Shown: one piece after another, positions 1 through 9,765 of the stretch | Layout: every line of letters begins with the position of its first letter | Position numbering within the stretch: the stretch's first letter is position 1 | Source of the DNA: Codonopsis lanceolata | Taxonomy: Eukaryota; Streptophyta; Magnoliopsida; Asterales; Campanulaceae | Reading direction: 5' to 3' | Length of the DNA stretch: 64,000 nt | NCBI GenBank assembly: GCA_013146195.2 | Contig: CM028382.1 | Location: 12,369,101 to 12,433,100 of the forward strand | Notes under the pieces: model-generated | Databases searched by the model: none | What the model saw: only the letters and a program-made list of their open reading frames with translations | What the model was told of the DNA's origin: nothing | Program-made: the position numbers and the translations under genes

Positions 1-347
1 TTAAATTAACTCAAACAGTTATAATATTAATTAATTAGGTCCAAAACAAACATAATATTAATTAATACACATTAATATTTTAGTTAAAATTATCAGGGTA
101 TTACAGAATAGTAAACTCTTTGCTGAAACGGAGGGAGTTTCTCTTAATTATGATATTTTTCAAAAATTGATTTAATGGGTGGAAGTACGGAGGATGGAGT
201 ATTCCTCTAGTTACGTACAACTATCTCAGTCTCTATTATTATACTTTTAATTTGTATAAACAGAAGTGAATTTCCTAACCACATTGAGTATATAAATGAT
301 GAATAACTAAACCCGATCTAAACAAACGATTTTCTGCATGTTTATAT

Positions 348-607
348 TGTAGAGAATAAAATTGGGAGTACAACTAATCTCTATAAATCTGAATGAGAGA
401 GAAATTACATACTTTATTGAAAATAACTTAGGCTATTATATAGCCTACCATCCTAACAAGAAAAGTTAAAAATATGGTCACTTAAAACATTGTCTACTGG
501 AAATACTAAACAAACTCCTACAAACTCTCTGCATAACAAATGCCTGTAGACTAGGACTTATTTAACAAACTGTAACAGCTCTTGAGGACTTGGTACGCAC
601 CTCTTCA
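348..607 (-). repeat. 3' LTR of the copia element
   Basis: This 260-bp direct repeat of 7332-7773 starts TGTAGAGAAT and ends ACCTCTTCA on the plus strand. TATAT precedes it at 343-347. Because the coding strand is minus, this is the downstream LTR. Confidence 0.93.
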
Positions 608-618
608 TTCTCTCCCTT
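608..618 (-). other. Polypurine tract of the copia element
   Basis: On the minus strand the 11 bases read AAGGGAGAGAA and directly abut the 3' LTR. This is the expected place and composition for the plus-strand primer. Confidence 0.8.
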
Positions 619-641
619 AAGCTAAACATGGTGAGACTTGT

Positions 642-1340
642 TTAGCTTACTTCATTGACTTCACACATACCCATCATATTTCGAAGTTTGACAAAAGCAT
701 CTGTTTTAAGAGGCTTAGTCATAATGTCAGCGATCTGATCTGCACTTTCACAGTGAAACAAAACAATGGTACCTTCTTTTGTTAAGTCTCCCAAGAAATG
801 ATACCTTACTCGTATGTGCTTGCTGCGACCATGTAGAACTGGATTTTTCGAAAGCTTTATGGTTGAAGCGTTATCACACATAATGCTGGTGCATTCTTCT
901 TCTTCGTGTTCGAGTTCTTTCGATTTCTCTTCACCAAATGGCTTGACAAGCACTTATTCTTTTACTTGCTGCAACGAACTCGCTCGCTCAGTAGTTGATA
1001 AAGTAACGATAGTCGTTTCTTCGAGCTCCGTGAAATGGCCCCTGAACTCAGCATGAAAACATAACCACTGGTGCTTTTACTATCTTCTATGTCTCCAGCA
1101 TAGTCGCTATCTGTGAAGGCCATAAGTTTGGTGTTGTCTCCATGCTTGTAGTAAACACCATAACCAACAGTACCTTTTAAGTACCTCAAAGCTCTTTTGG
1201 CAACTTGCAAATGTAACTCAGTTGGCTTAGCCATATATCTGCTAAAAAAACTTGTAACAAACATCAAATCTGGTCTCATGGAGGTTAGATACATTAGACT
1301 GCCCACAAGCTGCTTGAAATGAGTTTCATGTACCTCAATG
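642..1340 (-). pseudogene. Copia RNase H and polyprotein C terminus (broken)
   Basis: Two adjacent minus-strand frames give the end of the copia polyprotein. The upstream part (to about 962) has the post-RT segment with FKQLVGSLMYLTSMRPDL, and the RNase H start with FTDSDYAGD and KSTSGYVFML. The downstream part (642-953) has CDNASTIKLSKNPVLHGRSK and ends MTKPLKTDAFVKLRNMMGM, the usual copia terminus. A frameshift between about 953 and 1030 joins them badly, and the segment that should read LSTTEAE is scrambled. Upstream continuity is cut by a hAT-type insertion whose target duplication (1333-1340) lies in this coding sequence. Confidence 0.88.
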
Positions 1341-2630
1341 TAGGGGTGAGCTTGGTCCGGGTTGGTCCATTTTTTTGGAAAAAAAGAGAAAACCGAACTG
1401 ACCAATAGTCTGGTTCTCAAAAAATTTAGAACCGAACCAACCCAATAGGTGTGAGAACCAATACATTGGTCCGGTCCATAACCAATTGAAGACGTATCAG
1501 AACCAAGACCAAACCAATACTATGATTTCTTTACTTTTTAATTGTTTAATACAAATATAATGAAATTTTAAAGACTTAAACTTTATAAAAAGATTAAACA
1601 AACTTCAATAAAAGTACATTCAAAATCAAACATGTTTTTTGGAAACAACCTTCGATTAAAGCACAAAGTACCTACATTGTCTTTCTTTAATTTGCTCAAT
1701 CCTACTTCTCTACCCCAACTCCCCAAGTTCAACTATAATAATAATAATAATACTAAATGAAACCAATAGTGAGAAATTTAGCATTTCAGTTACACCTACA
1801 AATTGTATTTTGAGTACAATACATCGTAACGATCTGATTGAATCTAGCTAAGTGATCTGATTTCAACCCTGAATCATGAGCTTGGTTTACTCAAACTCGA
1901 GCTCGTTACTGCTCCCAAGCTCGACCTCAAACCGTATACTCTGTAGCTTGGGTCAAGCTAAGCCCATTGATCATAATATTCGATTTTATGACGACCCTAA
2001 CTTGGAATAAACTGAGGAAGAGTTAACTTGATGAGGGCAATAACTTAAATCTTTTATCGATGGAAATTAAAATTAACCAAAAGGATAAACAAAACTTAAA
2101 ATCGTATCAAAGGGAGACTTCAAATTATTTAGCCTATAATCTTGTCAAGCGGATGATAATAAACCGAATCTTTATTTTAAGAAATATAAAATGACCAAGA
2201 GGAATCTTACAAAATTCACAAGAAATAAGAAACAACAATTGCTAAAAGCTAGCAATCTGTCAACAAAGATGACCTCCAATATAGTTTCTTTTTCCTACAA
2301 AGCTTTATAGGCTCTGGCCTAGGGAAGTTTTTGTTATGTAACGAGCAGGAAAGCAACTTATCTAAACTATTGTTCATGTTATGTGATAATTTTACACTTA
2401 ACCCTTCAAATATTCCCCTATACTGCCAGAATCATGTAACCAAGAAAAACAAAAACCTCTGGAATCAGATTTTCCATTTTCTTTAGGCCTTAATCAACCC
2501 TATAACAAGATTTTGTATGCATGACTGTTGGGTCAAGAATCATGTGATTCAGTTGACCAAACAAATTCACTAACATCAAATGTCAAATAAAAAGATGATT
2601 TAACAAATCCCTGCCGTGGCAGCGTGTGCT

Positions 2631-2633
<3 letters not shown>

Positions 2634-2661
<28 letters not shown>

Positions 2662-2678
2662 GTGAGAGAGAGAGAGAG
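2634..2678. repeat. (TG)n(AG)n microsatellite
   Basis: A run of TG dinucleotides passes directly into AG dinucleotides inside the hAT-type element. Confidence 0.9.
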
Positions 2679-3078
2679 GGTTTGGTACCTGTACTCAAAG
2701 GGCTGATGATTGATTTACAAACCAGTGCGGTGGCGGCTGGTGGATTTACAAGGATGGAAATTGGAAGAGACGGATCCGAGATTCGAGAGCCGAGAGAGCG
2801 TGAAAGACTGAAAGAGGGAGAGCGAAAGAGGGAAAGAAAGAGAGTGAGTAATTGACGAAAGGAATTGGCGAGTAGCCGACGGCGAGGGCCGAAGGGAACT
2901 GGCGTTTAGCGATTTAGGGTTGAGTCTTCAATCTTCGATTGAGTCTTCACTCTTCAGTCTATTGAATTTGAGGGGAGGAAGGCAGGAGACTGCGGCATAG
3001 TGCATATACATTACACAAAAAAAGTATTTATATTTTTCAAACTAGGGTTTTATTTTGTAGGTAAAAAAATATTAATAA

Positions 3079-3080
<2 letters not shown>

Positions 3081-3134
<54 letters not shown>

Positions 3135-3135
3135 T
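3081..3135. repeat. (AC)n(AT)n microsatellite
   Basis: About twenty AC units are followed by about seven AT units, inside the right part of the hAT-type element. Confidence 0.95.
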
Positions 3136-3314
3136 GGTCCGGTCCGGTTCCAGAACCAAATTTAAAAACCAAAAACCGAGACCAGACCAATTATTCGGTT
3201 CTTAAAAAATTATGGACCAAGACCAAACCAAAAAATTGGTTCGGTCCAATTTTCATTGGTTTGGTCCGATTCTTTGGTCCGGTCCGTTTTTTTTAAAAAC
3301 CTTGCTCAGCCCTA

Positions 3315-4077
3315 CCTCAATGCCATGCTTGTCTTTCGATATTTTAGGCCCTGGAACAATGGGAGTGCTAACCATCTTGCTTTCCAACATCCCAAATTTC
3401 TTCAGTACTTCTAGAGCGCATCTCTTTTGGTAAATAAAGATGCCTCCAGATCTTTGCATCACTTCTATCCCAAGAAAGTAGCTCATGCTTCCCATGTCAG
3501 TCATTTCAAATTCGTTCATCATAAACCTTTTAAAATCAAGTAATAAATGTGTACTATCACCAGTAAAGATCAAGTCATCTACATAAATACTTACAATGAT
3601 GGTGTTACGTTCACTGCTTCGTTTAGTAAATAAGGTCTGTTCACTAGCACACCTTTGAAAGCCTTCTTTCATAAAATAAGCTTCAATGCGGCTGAACCAA
3701 GCTCGAGGGGCTTGTTTCAAACCATATAAAGCTGTGTGAAGTTGATAAACCATATGTTCTTTGCCCTTCTCCTCATAGCCCATAGGTTGCTCCACATACA
3801 CCTTCTCATTTAATTTTCCATGAAGGAACGCTGACTTGACATCGAGCTGGAAAATTTACCACTTCTTGTGAGCTGCTAATGCTATGATGGTTCTGACAGT
3901 ATCTAACCTTGCAACTGGTGCAAACACCTCCGAGAAATCAATTCCTTGCCTCTGCGAGTACCCTTTGGCCACAAGATGAGCTTTGTGCTTGATTACCTTT
4001 CCATGCTCATCTCGTTTGGTTTTGTATATCCACTTGACACCAATCTTTCTAGCTCCTCTTGGTAAATCTGTCATTAC
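3315..4077 (-). pseudogene. Copia reverse transcriptase (broken)
   Basis: The minus-strand frame starts near MTDLPRGARKIGVKWIYKTK and runs through HLVAKGYSQRQGIDFSEVFA. An in-frame TAA follows AAHKKW (about 3853-3855). The same frame then resumes with IFQLDVKSAFLHGKLNEKVY and LHTALYGLKQAPRAWF. The catalytic box IYVDDLIF is intact (YVDD codons at 3574-3585). The domain ends in STPIVPGPKISKDKHGIEV, where the hAT-type insert interrupts it. At its 5' side an in-frame TAG separates it from the integrase part; relatives usually have Trp there. The protein cannot be made without readthrough. Confidence 0.92.
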
Positions 4078-5160
4078 CTAGGTCTTATTCTTCTCAATTG
4101 ACTGAACCTCATTGTTCATGGCTTGTCTCCATTTCTCTTCTTTTACCGCATCTTTAAAGAAAATGGGATCTTCAGCATTACTGACTACCATGTATGCAAC
4201 TTCCTCTTCTTCACTTAATCCCTCACCACTCTCATAATCCCTCATCCATGTCGGCATTCTTCTTTCTCTCCCTTGAGCTACAACGTCTTCTATACTGCCT
4301 TCTAAATTATTTCCACCGAATTCATTATTTTCAGCACCACTATCTACCCCATCACCATCTACTTCACCTCTGTTGTCTCCATCACTCTCATTTTCACTAA
4401 ACTCATCATCTTCCCATACTAACTCTACCTCAATCTGTTCCTTAAAACCATTCCCCCAATCCCAACTTCTTTCTTCCTCAAAAATGACATCTTTGCTCAC
4501 CACAATTCTTTTAGTCTTAGGATCAAACAATCTATAACCTTTTGACTCCTCACTGATACCTAATAAAATGCAAGGAAAAATTTTATCATCTAATTTACCT
4601 CGCTTAGCTTCTGGAATATGCACATGTGCAACACAACCCCAAATCCGAAAATGATCAATTGAAGGCTTTACTCCGCTCCATGCTTCTTGAGGGGTAATAT
4701 TCTTCACAGCTAAAGTAGGACATCGATTCAACACATAGAACGTCCAATTAACAGCTTCCGTCCAGAAGGGTTTAGGAATCTTCTTTGCAGTTAGCATGTA
4801 ACGTACCATGTTCATGATAGTCCTGTTCTTTCTTTCGGCTACACCGTTTTGGTGGGGTGTGTATGCTGCGGTGAGTTGTCTCTTGATTCCTTGTTCTTTG
4901 CAAAAAGTTTTGAAATTGGTTGATGTGAACTCGCCTCCTTTGTCAGTCCTCAAGCATTTAATGGGTTCTTCTACTTCTTTTTCCACCATCTTTTTGAAAG
5001 TTTTGAAACACTCCAATGCCTCTGATTTTTCAGACAACAGATACACCCATGATTTACAACTATAATCATCAATAAAACATAATGTATACCTTTTACCGCT
5101 ATTTGAAATTGGTTCAATAGGACCACAAATGTCTGCGTGAATAAGCTCTAATACTTTACT
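4078..5160 (-). pseudogene. Copia integrase core and linker (broken)
   Basis: The retroviral integrase fold is recognisable on the minus strand. IHADICGPI with DDYSCKSWVYLL holds the first catalytic Asp, LRTDKGGEF the second, and YTPHQNGVAERKNRTIM the catalytic Glu. It continues into the copia-specific HFRIWGCVAHVHIP and GYRLFDPKTKRIVVSKDVIF segments and an acidic linker. An in-frame TGA at the 5' edge (about 5164, where relatives usually have Arg) and a TAG at the 3' edge cut it out of the polyprotein. Its largest uninterrupted stretch is 4078-5046. Confidence 0.92.
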
Positions 5161-5750
5161 TGCTCACCATTTGCTCTTTTTGGGGATTGCATTTCTATGT
5201 TGTTTATCGATGAAACAATCAGTGCAGGTGACTTTTGAAGCTTCTAACTGAGGCAGCCCGTGCACCATTTTCTTAGACTGTAAGGTTTTCAAACCTTTGT
5301 AACTGAGATGCCCATATCTTTGATGCCATAAATAAGTGATGTCTGAGCTAGTGTGTAAGCATTCTTCTACGAGTGGAGTTGGGTTGGTTGACCTTTCGTT
5401 CAACATTATGAACATCCGATTTGCACTCATCCTTGTGTGAGCAATGAGGCCTCTATGAGGATGATACACACTACATTCTCCTTTATTGATGAGAATTGTC
5501 AGGCCCTTCTCCTGTAGTTGTCCCACACTTAACAAATTGTTCATCAGCTCAGGAACATAATAAACATCTCTAACCACAAAGATTGTGTTATTAAACACTA
5601 ATTTCACACAACCTTTTTCGGTTACAATCATTCTAGTATTGTTACCACATTTAACCGAATGTTTGGATCCCTCTTCAAAACTCACAAACATACCTCTATC
5701 CCAACACATGTGATTAGAACATCCTGAGTCGAGAAACCATGCATCATTTC
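5161..5750 (-). pseudogene. Copia aspartic protease and GAG-pre-integrase zinc region (broken)
   Basis: The minus strand encodes AWFLDSGCSNHMCWD, the copia protease active site with Asp-Ser-Gly at 5722-5730. It continues with VRDVYYVPELMNNLLSVGQL and then the pre-integrase zinc-binding motif YLWHQRYGHLSYKGL and CTDCFIDKQHR. The frame ends in a TGA at 5164-5166. Upstream of the protease a further frameshift (about 5755-5785) separates it from the zinc-knuckle region. Confidence 0.88.
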
Positions 5751-5781
5751 TCTTTGCTTCGTGCTTTCACCGCATATGCCA

Positions 5782-6333
5782 TCAAGAGAGCGCTTCTTCT
5801 TCTTCATCTAGCTCCGTGTAGTTGGCTTCTTTATTCCATTTGGGGCACTCATACCGAAAGTGCCCGGGGTTATGACACTTAAAGCACTCCACTGTTGCTT
5901 TATTGAAGGATTGACGCCCTCTTCCACGGCCTCTTCCTCGAAATGGTGCTCTTCCCCGCCCTCTACCTCCGCTGATCTTCATCGCGTGAGTAATTGATCA
6001 ATTTCTACCGGCCCTTTTAAATTTCGCTCGTGGACTACTAAAGAGCTTTGAAGCTCATTAATGGACAGTGTTCCTGTGTCCTTTGATTCCTCAATTGACA
6101 CCACCACGTATGTGAATCTTTCGGTCAAAGTTCGGAGTATTTTCTCGACCACCTTCGAATCATGCATATCTTCTCCTTTGCTTCTCATTTTGTTTGCCAC
6201 TGCCATGACTCAGGCAAAATATTCTGTGATTGTCTCAACTTCTCTCATCCCTAGCACCTCAAAGTCTCTTCTCAACGAGTTTAGGAGAGACTTTTCAGAT
6301 CATTCTTCTTCAAAGAATCCCAAACAATTTTGG
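5782..6333 (-). pseudogene. Copia Gag C-terminal half with CCHC zinc knuckle (broken)
   Basis: From 6333 downward the minus strand reads SKIVWDSLKK, then MAVANKMRSKGEDMHDSK, VVEKILRTLTERFTYVVVSI and LSINELQSSLVVHE, typical copia Gag (UBN2 type). A short frame overlap at 5979-5982 shifts into a basic Arg-Gly tract and CFKCHNPGHFRYEC (about 5844-5887), an intact CX2CX4HX4C nucleic-acid-binding knuckle, followed by an acidic end. The first part of Gag is separated from this one by a second hAT-type insertion. Confidence 0.88.
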
Positions 6334-6341
6334 ATGTGCGT

Positions 6342-6669
6342 TAGTTTATGCCAAAACCACAAACCGAGCCTCCTAGTGGTTCCAAAAATCTCAAACCGAA
6401 CCGAACCGAGTAAGACTTCAAACCACGTTTGGTTCGGTTTTGTGGTTTATATAAATTATTTTTAATGAAAGTAACCAACATTGAAAATAACAATAAAAAT
6501 AAGATTTTAATTTGGAATTAACGTCAAAATTAGGAAATAAGCTACTAACAACAAATTATCATAAATAAAACAATACAAATTCTAAAATAAACACAAACAA
6601 TGGAAAAAATAATAGTTCTCCAATAATCAAGATTTTGTTTGGTTTAGTATCCGTCTCTCTCTCTAAATA

Positions 6670-6731
<62 letters not shown>

Positions 6732-6976
6732 GAATAAATCAAAGGTTCAAAATAGTTAATATATGTAATATAATATATATTTTATAATAAAAAATAAAAA
6801 TAAATAGCGTGGTTTGGTTCGACTCGATACCAAAAACCGTGAACCGAACCGAACCGCGTGGTTTCCCAATTTTTGAAACCGAAACCGAACCGTCTTCGAC
6901 CAAAACCGAACCAAACCGACTGGTTTAGTTTGGTTTGGTTTGGTTTCGTGGTTCGGTGGTTCCGATTTACAACCCT
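6342..6976. mobile_element. hAT-type MITE nested in copia gag
   Basis: This 635-bp insert is flanked by the 8-bp duplication ATGTGCGT (6334-6341 and 6977-6984) and interrupts Gag between LDRRT and SKIVW. Its right end, read inward on the minus strand, starts AGGGTTGTAAATCGG. Both ends are rich in AACCGAACC/GGTTCGGTT. The core is AT-rich with a TG/TA microsatellite. A second, diverged copy lies at about 18145-18700. Confidence 0.85.
6670..6729. repeat. (TG)n(TA)n microsatellite
   Basis: About eight TG units pass into more than twenty TA units inside the nested hAT-type MITE. Confidence 0.93.
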
Positions 6977-6984
6977 ATGTGCGT

Positions 6985-7262
6985 CTATCCAAAATTTGCT
7001 CGAAAATTGCTCGATCAATGGCTCTGAAGAGGTAGCGCTTCACTTTGTGATCTTTCATCCTTGCATTCTCCAGATCCTTTCGTTGCGTTTCTGCCAACGT
7101 TGTTCCTGCTTGGGGCTCCACAAAGTTATTCTCGACAAGGTCCCATAGTCCCTTCGCTCGAAGTAAATTTTCCATTAACTCACTCCAATGATCATAGTGA
7201 AGATCATCAAAGTGTGGGATTTTTGTAGAGACCTTCTCGTCACTCATCTCACTGTGTTTCAC
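6985..7262 (-). pseudogene. Copia Gag N terminus
   Basis: The minus-strand ATG at 7262 opens MKHSEMSDEKVSTKIPHFDD, then HYDHWSELMENLLRAKGLWD and AIDRAIFEQILDRRT, the usual start of copia Gag. The frame is cut by the hAT-type MITE. Immediately upstream of the ATG a 10-bp unit containing CACTGTGTTT is tandemly repeated three times (about 7254-7283). Confidence 0.88.
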
Positions 7263-7316
7263 TGTGTTTCACTGTGTTTCACTTTTTATCTCTTTGTTAA
7301 GCTGCTGCTTATTCAG

Positions 7317-7328
7317 GCTCTGATACCA
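7317..7328 (-). other. Primer-binding site for initiator-Met tRNA
   Basis: The minus strand reads TGGTATCAGAGC, the standard plant retrotransposon PBS complementary to the 3' end of tRNA-iMet. It lies three bases inside the 5' LTR. Confidence 0.93.
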
Positions 7329-7331
7329 GTT

Positions 7332-7773
7332 TGTAGAGAATAAAATTAGGAATACAACCAATCTCTATAAATCTGAATGAAAGAGAAATTACATACTTTA
7401 TTGAAAATAACTTAGGCTATTATATAGCCTACCATCCTAACAAGAAAAGCTAAAAATATGCTCACTTAAAACATTGTCTACTGGAAATACTAAACAAACT
7501 CCTACAAACTCTCTGCATAACAAATGGCTGTAGACTATGACTTATTTAACAAGGACAATGCTAGGACCACTCTCATTTTGTACTAAAATATGTGTACTCT
7601 ATGATGTGACATACTCTCATTGGTTGGATATTTTGTGGGTCCCAACACTCTAACCAATGAAAGTGTACCACATCACAGAATACCTATATTTTTGGTGCAA
7701 AATAAGAGTGACTCAAACATTACCCATTTAACAAACTGTAACAACTCTTAAGGACTTGGTACGCACCTCTTCA
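7332..7773 (-). repeat. 5' LTR of the copia element, interrupted by a MITE
   Basis: The LTR is 442 bp long. Subtracting the 173-bp MITE (7553-7725) and one 9-bp target duplication leaves exactly 260 bp, the length of the other LTR. TATAT follows at 7774-7778. Confidence 0.93.
7553..7725. mobile_element. MULE-type MITE, copy 1 (inside the LTR)
   Basis: 173 bp with terminal inverted repeats (GGACAATGCTAGGACCACTC and, inverted, GGGTAATGTTTGAGTCACTC). It is bounded by a perfect 9-bp duplication ATTTAACAA (7544-7552 and 7726-7734). The empty site is preserved in the other LTR. Nine-base duplications point to the Mutator superfamily. Other copies are at 16260-16424 and 52883-53053. Confidence 0.9.
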
Positions 7774-7900
7774 TATATAACAAAGAAGTCAATGTTCCTT
7801 AATTTGCTAGATTACAATAAAATACAGCTTGGAGATATATTTCCTCTAGTTTCTGGCCAAACGTTTGTTCTTTTGCATCTCCATCGGGTCCTTCACCATC

Positions 7901-8110
7901 TATGATCACATCTTGTAGCTGAATTCCTTGACATGGAAAATGTCTTACTGCAATCCAATTTTATAGCCATTTTTGACTTACTTGCTCCCTCTTATGTTAA
8001 GTTGTTATGATCACATCTTGTAGCTGAATTCCTTGACATGGAAAATGTCTTACTGCAATCCAATTTTATGGCCATTTTTGACTTACTTGCTCCCTCTTAT
8101 ATGCTACATC
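7901..8110. repeat. 105-bp tandem duplication
   Basis: Two nearly identical 105-bp units begin TATGATCACATCTTGTAGCT at 7901 and TTATGATCACATC at 8006. No gene is seen in 7779-8210. Confidence 0.92.
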
Positions 8111-8211
8111 CTTCATTTACTCGTTCCTCGTTACTCTTTGTCTGGAACGGAGTGAGTATACAAACATTAACACTCTTTTTGAGATGATAAAACTTTAAAA
8201 ATAAATATTTG

Positions 8212-8420
8212 CTCCCTCCGTTCCGGGAAAAGAGTTCTTATTTGAAAGTCAAACTTTTGAAAAAAAAAGACACATTTAGTAGACCATTTGTAATAAAATA
8301 ACACTTTTATTAGGTCATTTGTAATAAAATAACACTTTTATACCTTAATTTTTGAAAATAGACTCATTAAGTGAACCATCTTAAAATGGACCAGCAAACT
8401 TTTTAGCCGGAATGAGGGAG
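8212..8420. mobile_element. Stowaway-like MITE, family B
   Basis: Ends are CTCCCTCCGTTCC and, inverted, CTCCCTCATTCC. The inner motifs GAAAGTCAAACTTTT and TTGTAATAAAATAACA recur in other copies in this window. Confidence 0.75.
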
Positions 8421-8929
8421 TATTTTAGTATTTTACTATGAAAGAGTACTAAAGATCTAATTAGTGTGCTCTAGAAAAAAAAAGTTTTAATATAACGGGC
8501 AAATCTCATTAACGCTGATAAATAAGTTCCTAACATCTTTGATTAGTTGTAATGATTTTCTGAACATTATAACTTAATATTTTTTTGAGAGAAACTCAAG
8601 TATAGTATTACTCAAACCATTTATTTGATATTTTGTAATTCTCATTTGATACTGAAATGATACCAAATCAAATACTTGAGCCTGTAGCACAATTTTTTAT
8701 TCGATTTCTCTATGTTGGGTCATTAGACCCATTTATTACATTAAAGTTACAAAAGATTAATTATTTTTTACCAATCAAAACTTTGGCAAAACTTTAGGAA
8801 AAATGGTATTACGAGTATTTTATGTAAGACAGATTCCCTCGACCCAATCCACCTGTGTATTGGTGAGTTGAATTATGAGAGAGCGGGGCTCTGTTCTACG
8901 AATTAAGATCCGTAAGACGGTTTTACGAG

Positions 8930-9300
8930 AAACTTACTAGATCTGACAATTACAACCCAAAACCCGTTAACCCAATCTACCCGACAAGTTAATATTTTGG
9001 GATCGAAACGGGTAACCCGTTTCTAACAAAAAATATTAACTGATTGAGCCGGGTTGTGCTAAAATGGGTCGAGTCGATTACTAATTTTTCACCCTATAGT
9101 TTTTACTCTATAAATATATGACTTTTTGTGGGAAATCTTGAGTTAATTAGGACAGGTCAACCCCCTTACACATTATAACGGAACCTGGTTCAACCATACC
9201 CATTTTGATATTTAGATTATAATGGATTCTGACCCGTTACTGTCTCAACTTGACCCAAACCCAATTCAACCCATCCAAATTGCGAGCCCTAAGACTTACT
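8930..9300. mobile_element. hAT-like MITE rich in GGGTAACCCG motifs
   Basis: The segment runs from CTGACAATTACAACCC to AATTGCGAGCCCTAA, so the ends are imperfectly inverted. Inside are repeated GGGT/ACCC words such as CGGGTAACCCG. Similar segments are at 20815-21070 and 40570-40845. The exact borders are uncertain. Confidence 0.55.
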
Positions 9301-9519
9301 AATCAAACTTTGCTTAAAGATTCAGTTTAATTATCTATCGATGTAAACGATAAACCGAGTATCACTTTTTTTTCTCTCTCTCACACACACACACAGTTCG
9401 ACTCCAACATAGGAGTAGGGTTGGTTAAAGAGTTTTCCACCTTCATGCCTCTATTTCGGAACAAAGTTTAAGGAGAGGAACCCCTTGATCTCAATGAAAC
9501 GGATCAATGTAAATGTTTA

Positions 9520-9640
9520 GTCTATGCGAAAGTTGGAGATAAGATATTGGAGGAAACTAAACAAACTTAATGTCAGCACATACTATTTCATTACTACCAA
9601 ATTTGTTTAGCTTCCTTCAATTCTCACTTCAAACTTAGAC
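9520..9640 (+). ncRNA. Candidate microRNA-like hairpin A
   Basis: The arms GATATTGGAGGAAACTAAAC (9543-9562) and GTTTAGCTTCCTTCAATTCT (9604-9623) pair almost completely, with one A-C mismatch, a G-U and a one-base bulge. Pairing extends outward to GTCTA/TAGAC at 9520-9524 and 9636-9640. The loop is about 40 nt. It is the first of three consecutive hairpins with related arms. The strand is not certain, because the complement also folds. I cannot match it to a named family. Confidence 0.6.
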
Positions 9641-9649
9641 AAAAGGTTT

Positions 9650-9760
9650 GCAGCCAAGCTCGAGACGGACTGGATATTGGAAAATAACTAAACCTGCTAA
9701 TGTGTCGTAACAAATTCGTCGTTTAGCTTTCACCGATTCTCATCTACAACTTGTACATGT
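9650..9760 (+). ncRNA. Candidate microRNA-like hairpin B
   Basis: The 5' arm GATATTGGAAAATAACTAAAC and the 3' arm CGTTTAGCTTTCACCGATTC pair with more mismatches than in the neighbours, around a loop of about 25 nt. GATATTGGA on the left and GTTTAGCTT on the right are the parts shared by all three hairpins. Confidence 0.5.
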
Positions 9761-9765
9761 TTGTG

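Larger units (their letters stand above)
1341..3314. mobile_element. Non-autonomous hAT-type element nested in copia pol
   Basis: This 1974-bp insert splits copia between reverse transcriptase and RNase H. It is bounded by the 8-bp direct repeat CCTCAATG (1333-1340 and 3315-3322). Its ends are inverted repeats, TAGGGGTGAGC on the left and GCTCAGCCCTA on the right; TAGGG termini with 8-bp duplications are typical of hAT. Subterminal regions are rich in GGTCCGGTCC and GAACCGAACC in both orientations. I find no transposase. The stretch about 2690-3000, read on the minus strand, resembles a plant 5' UTR, so it may be residual promoter and leader of an autonomous relative or captured DNA. Confidence 0.88.
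348..7773 (-). mobile_element. Complete but degenerate Ty1/copia LTR retrotransposon
   Basis: The two direct repeats (348-607 and 7332-7773, the second carrying a later insertion) both begin TG and end CA on the plus strand. They are flanked by the same 5-bp target duplication TATAT (343-347 and 7774-7778). Just inside the right LTR is a primer-binding site matching initiator-Met tRNA, and just inside the left LTR a polypurine tract. Gag, protease, integrase, reverse transcriptase and RNase H follow in copia order on the minus strand. Several stops and frameshifts break the polyprotein, and two hAT-type elements and one MITE are nested in it, so it cannot move by itself. The LTRs differ at about ten of 260 positions by eye, so the insertion is not recent. 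Confidence 0.95.

Noticed and set aside
4194..4400. Plus-strand His/Leu-rich ORF opposite the integrase linker
   Set aside because: It is the complement of the acidic Glu/Asp codons of the copia polyprotein.
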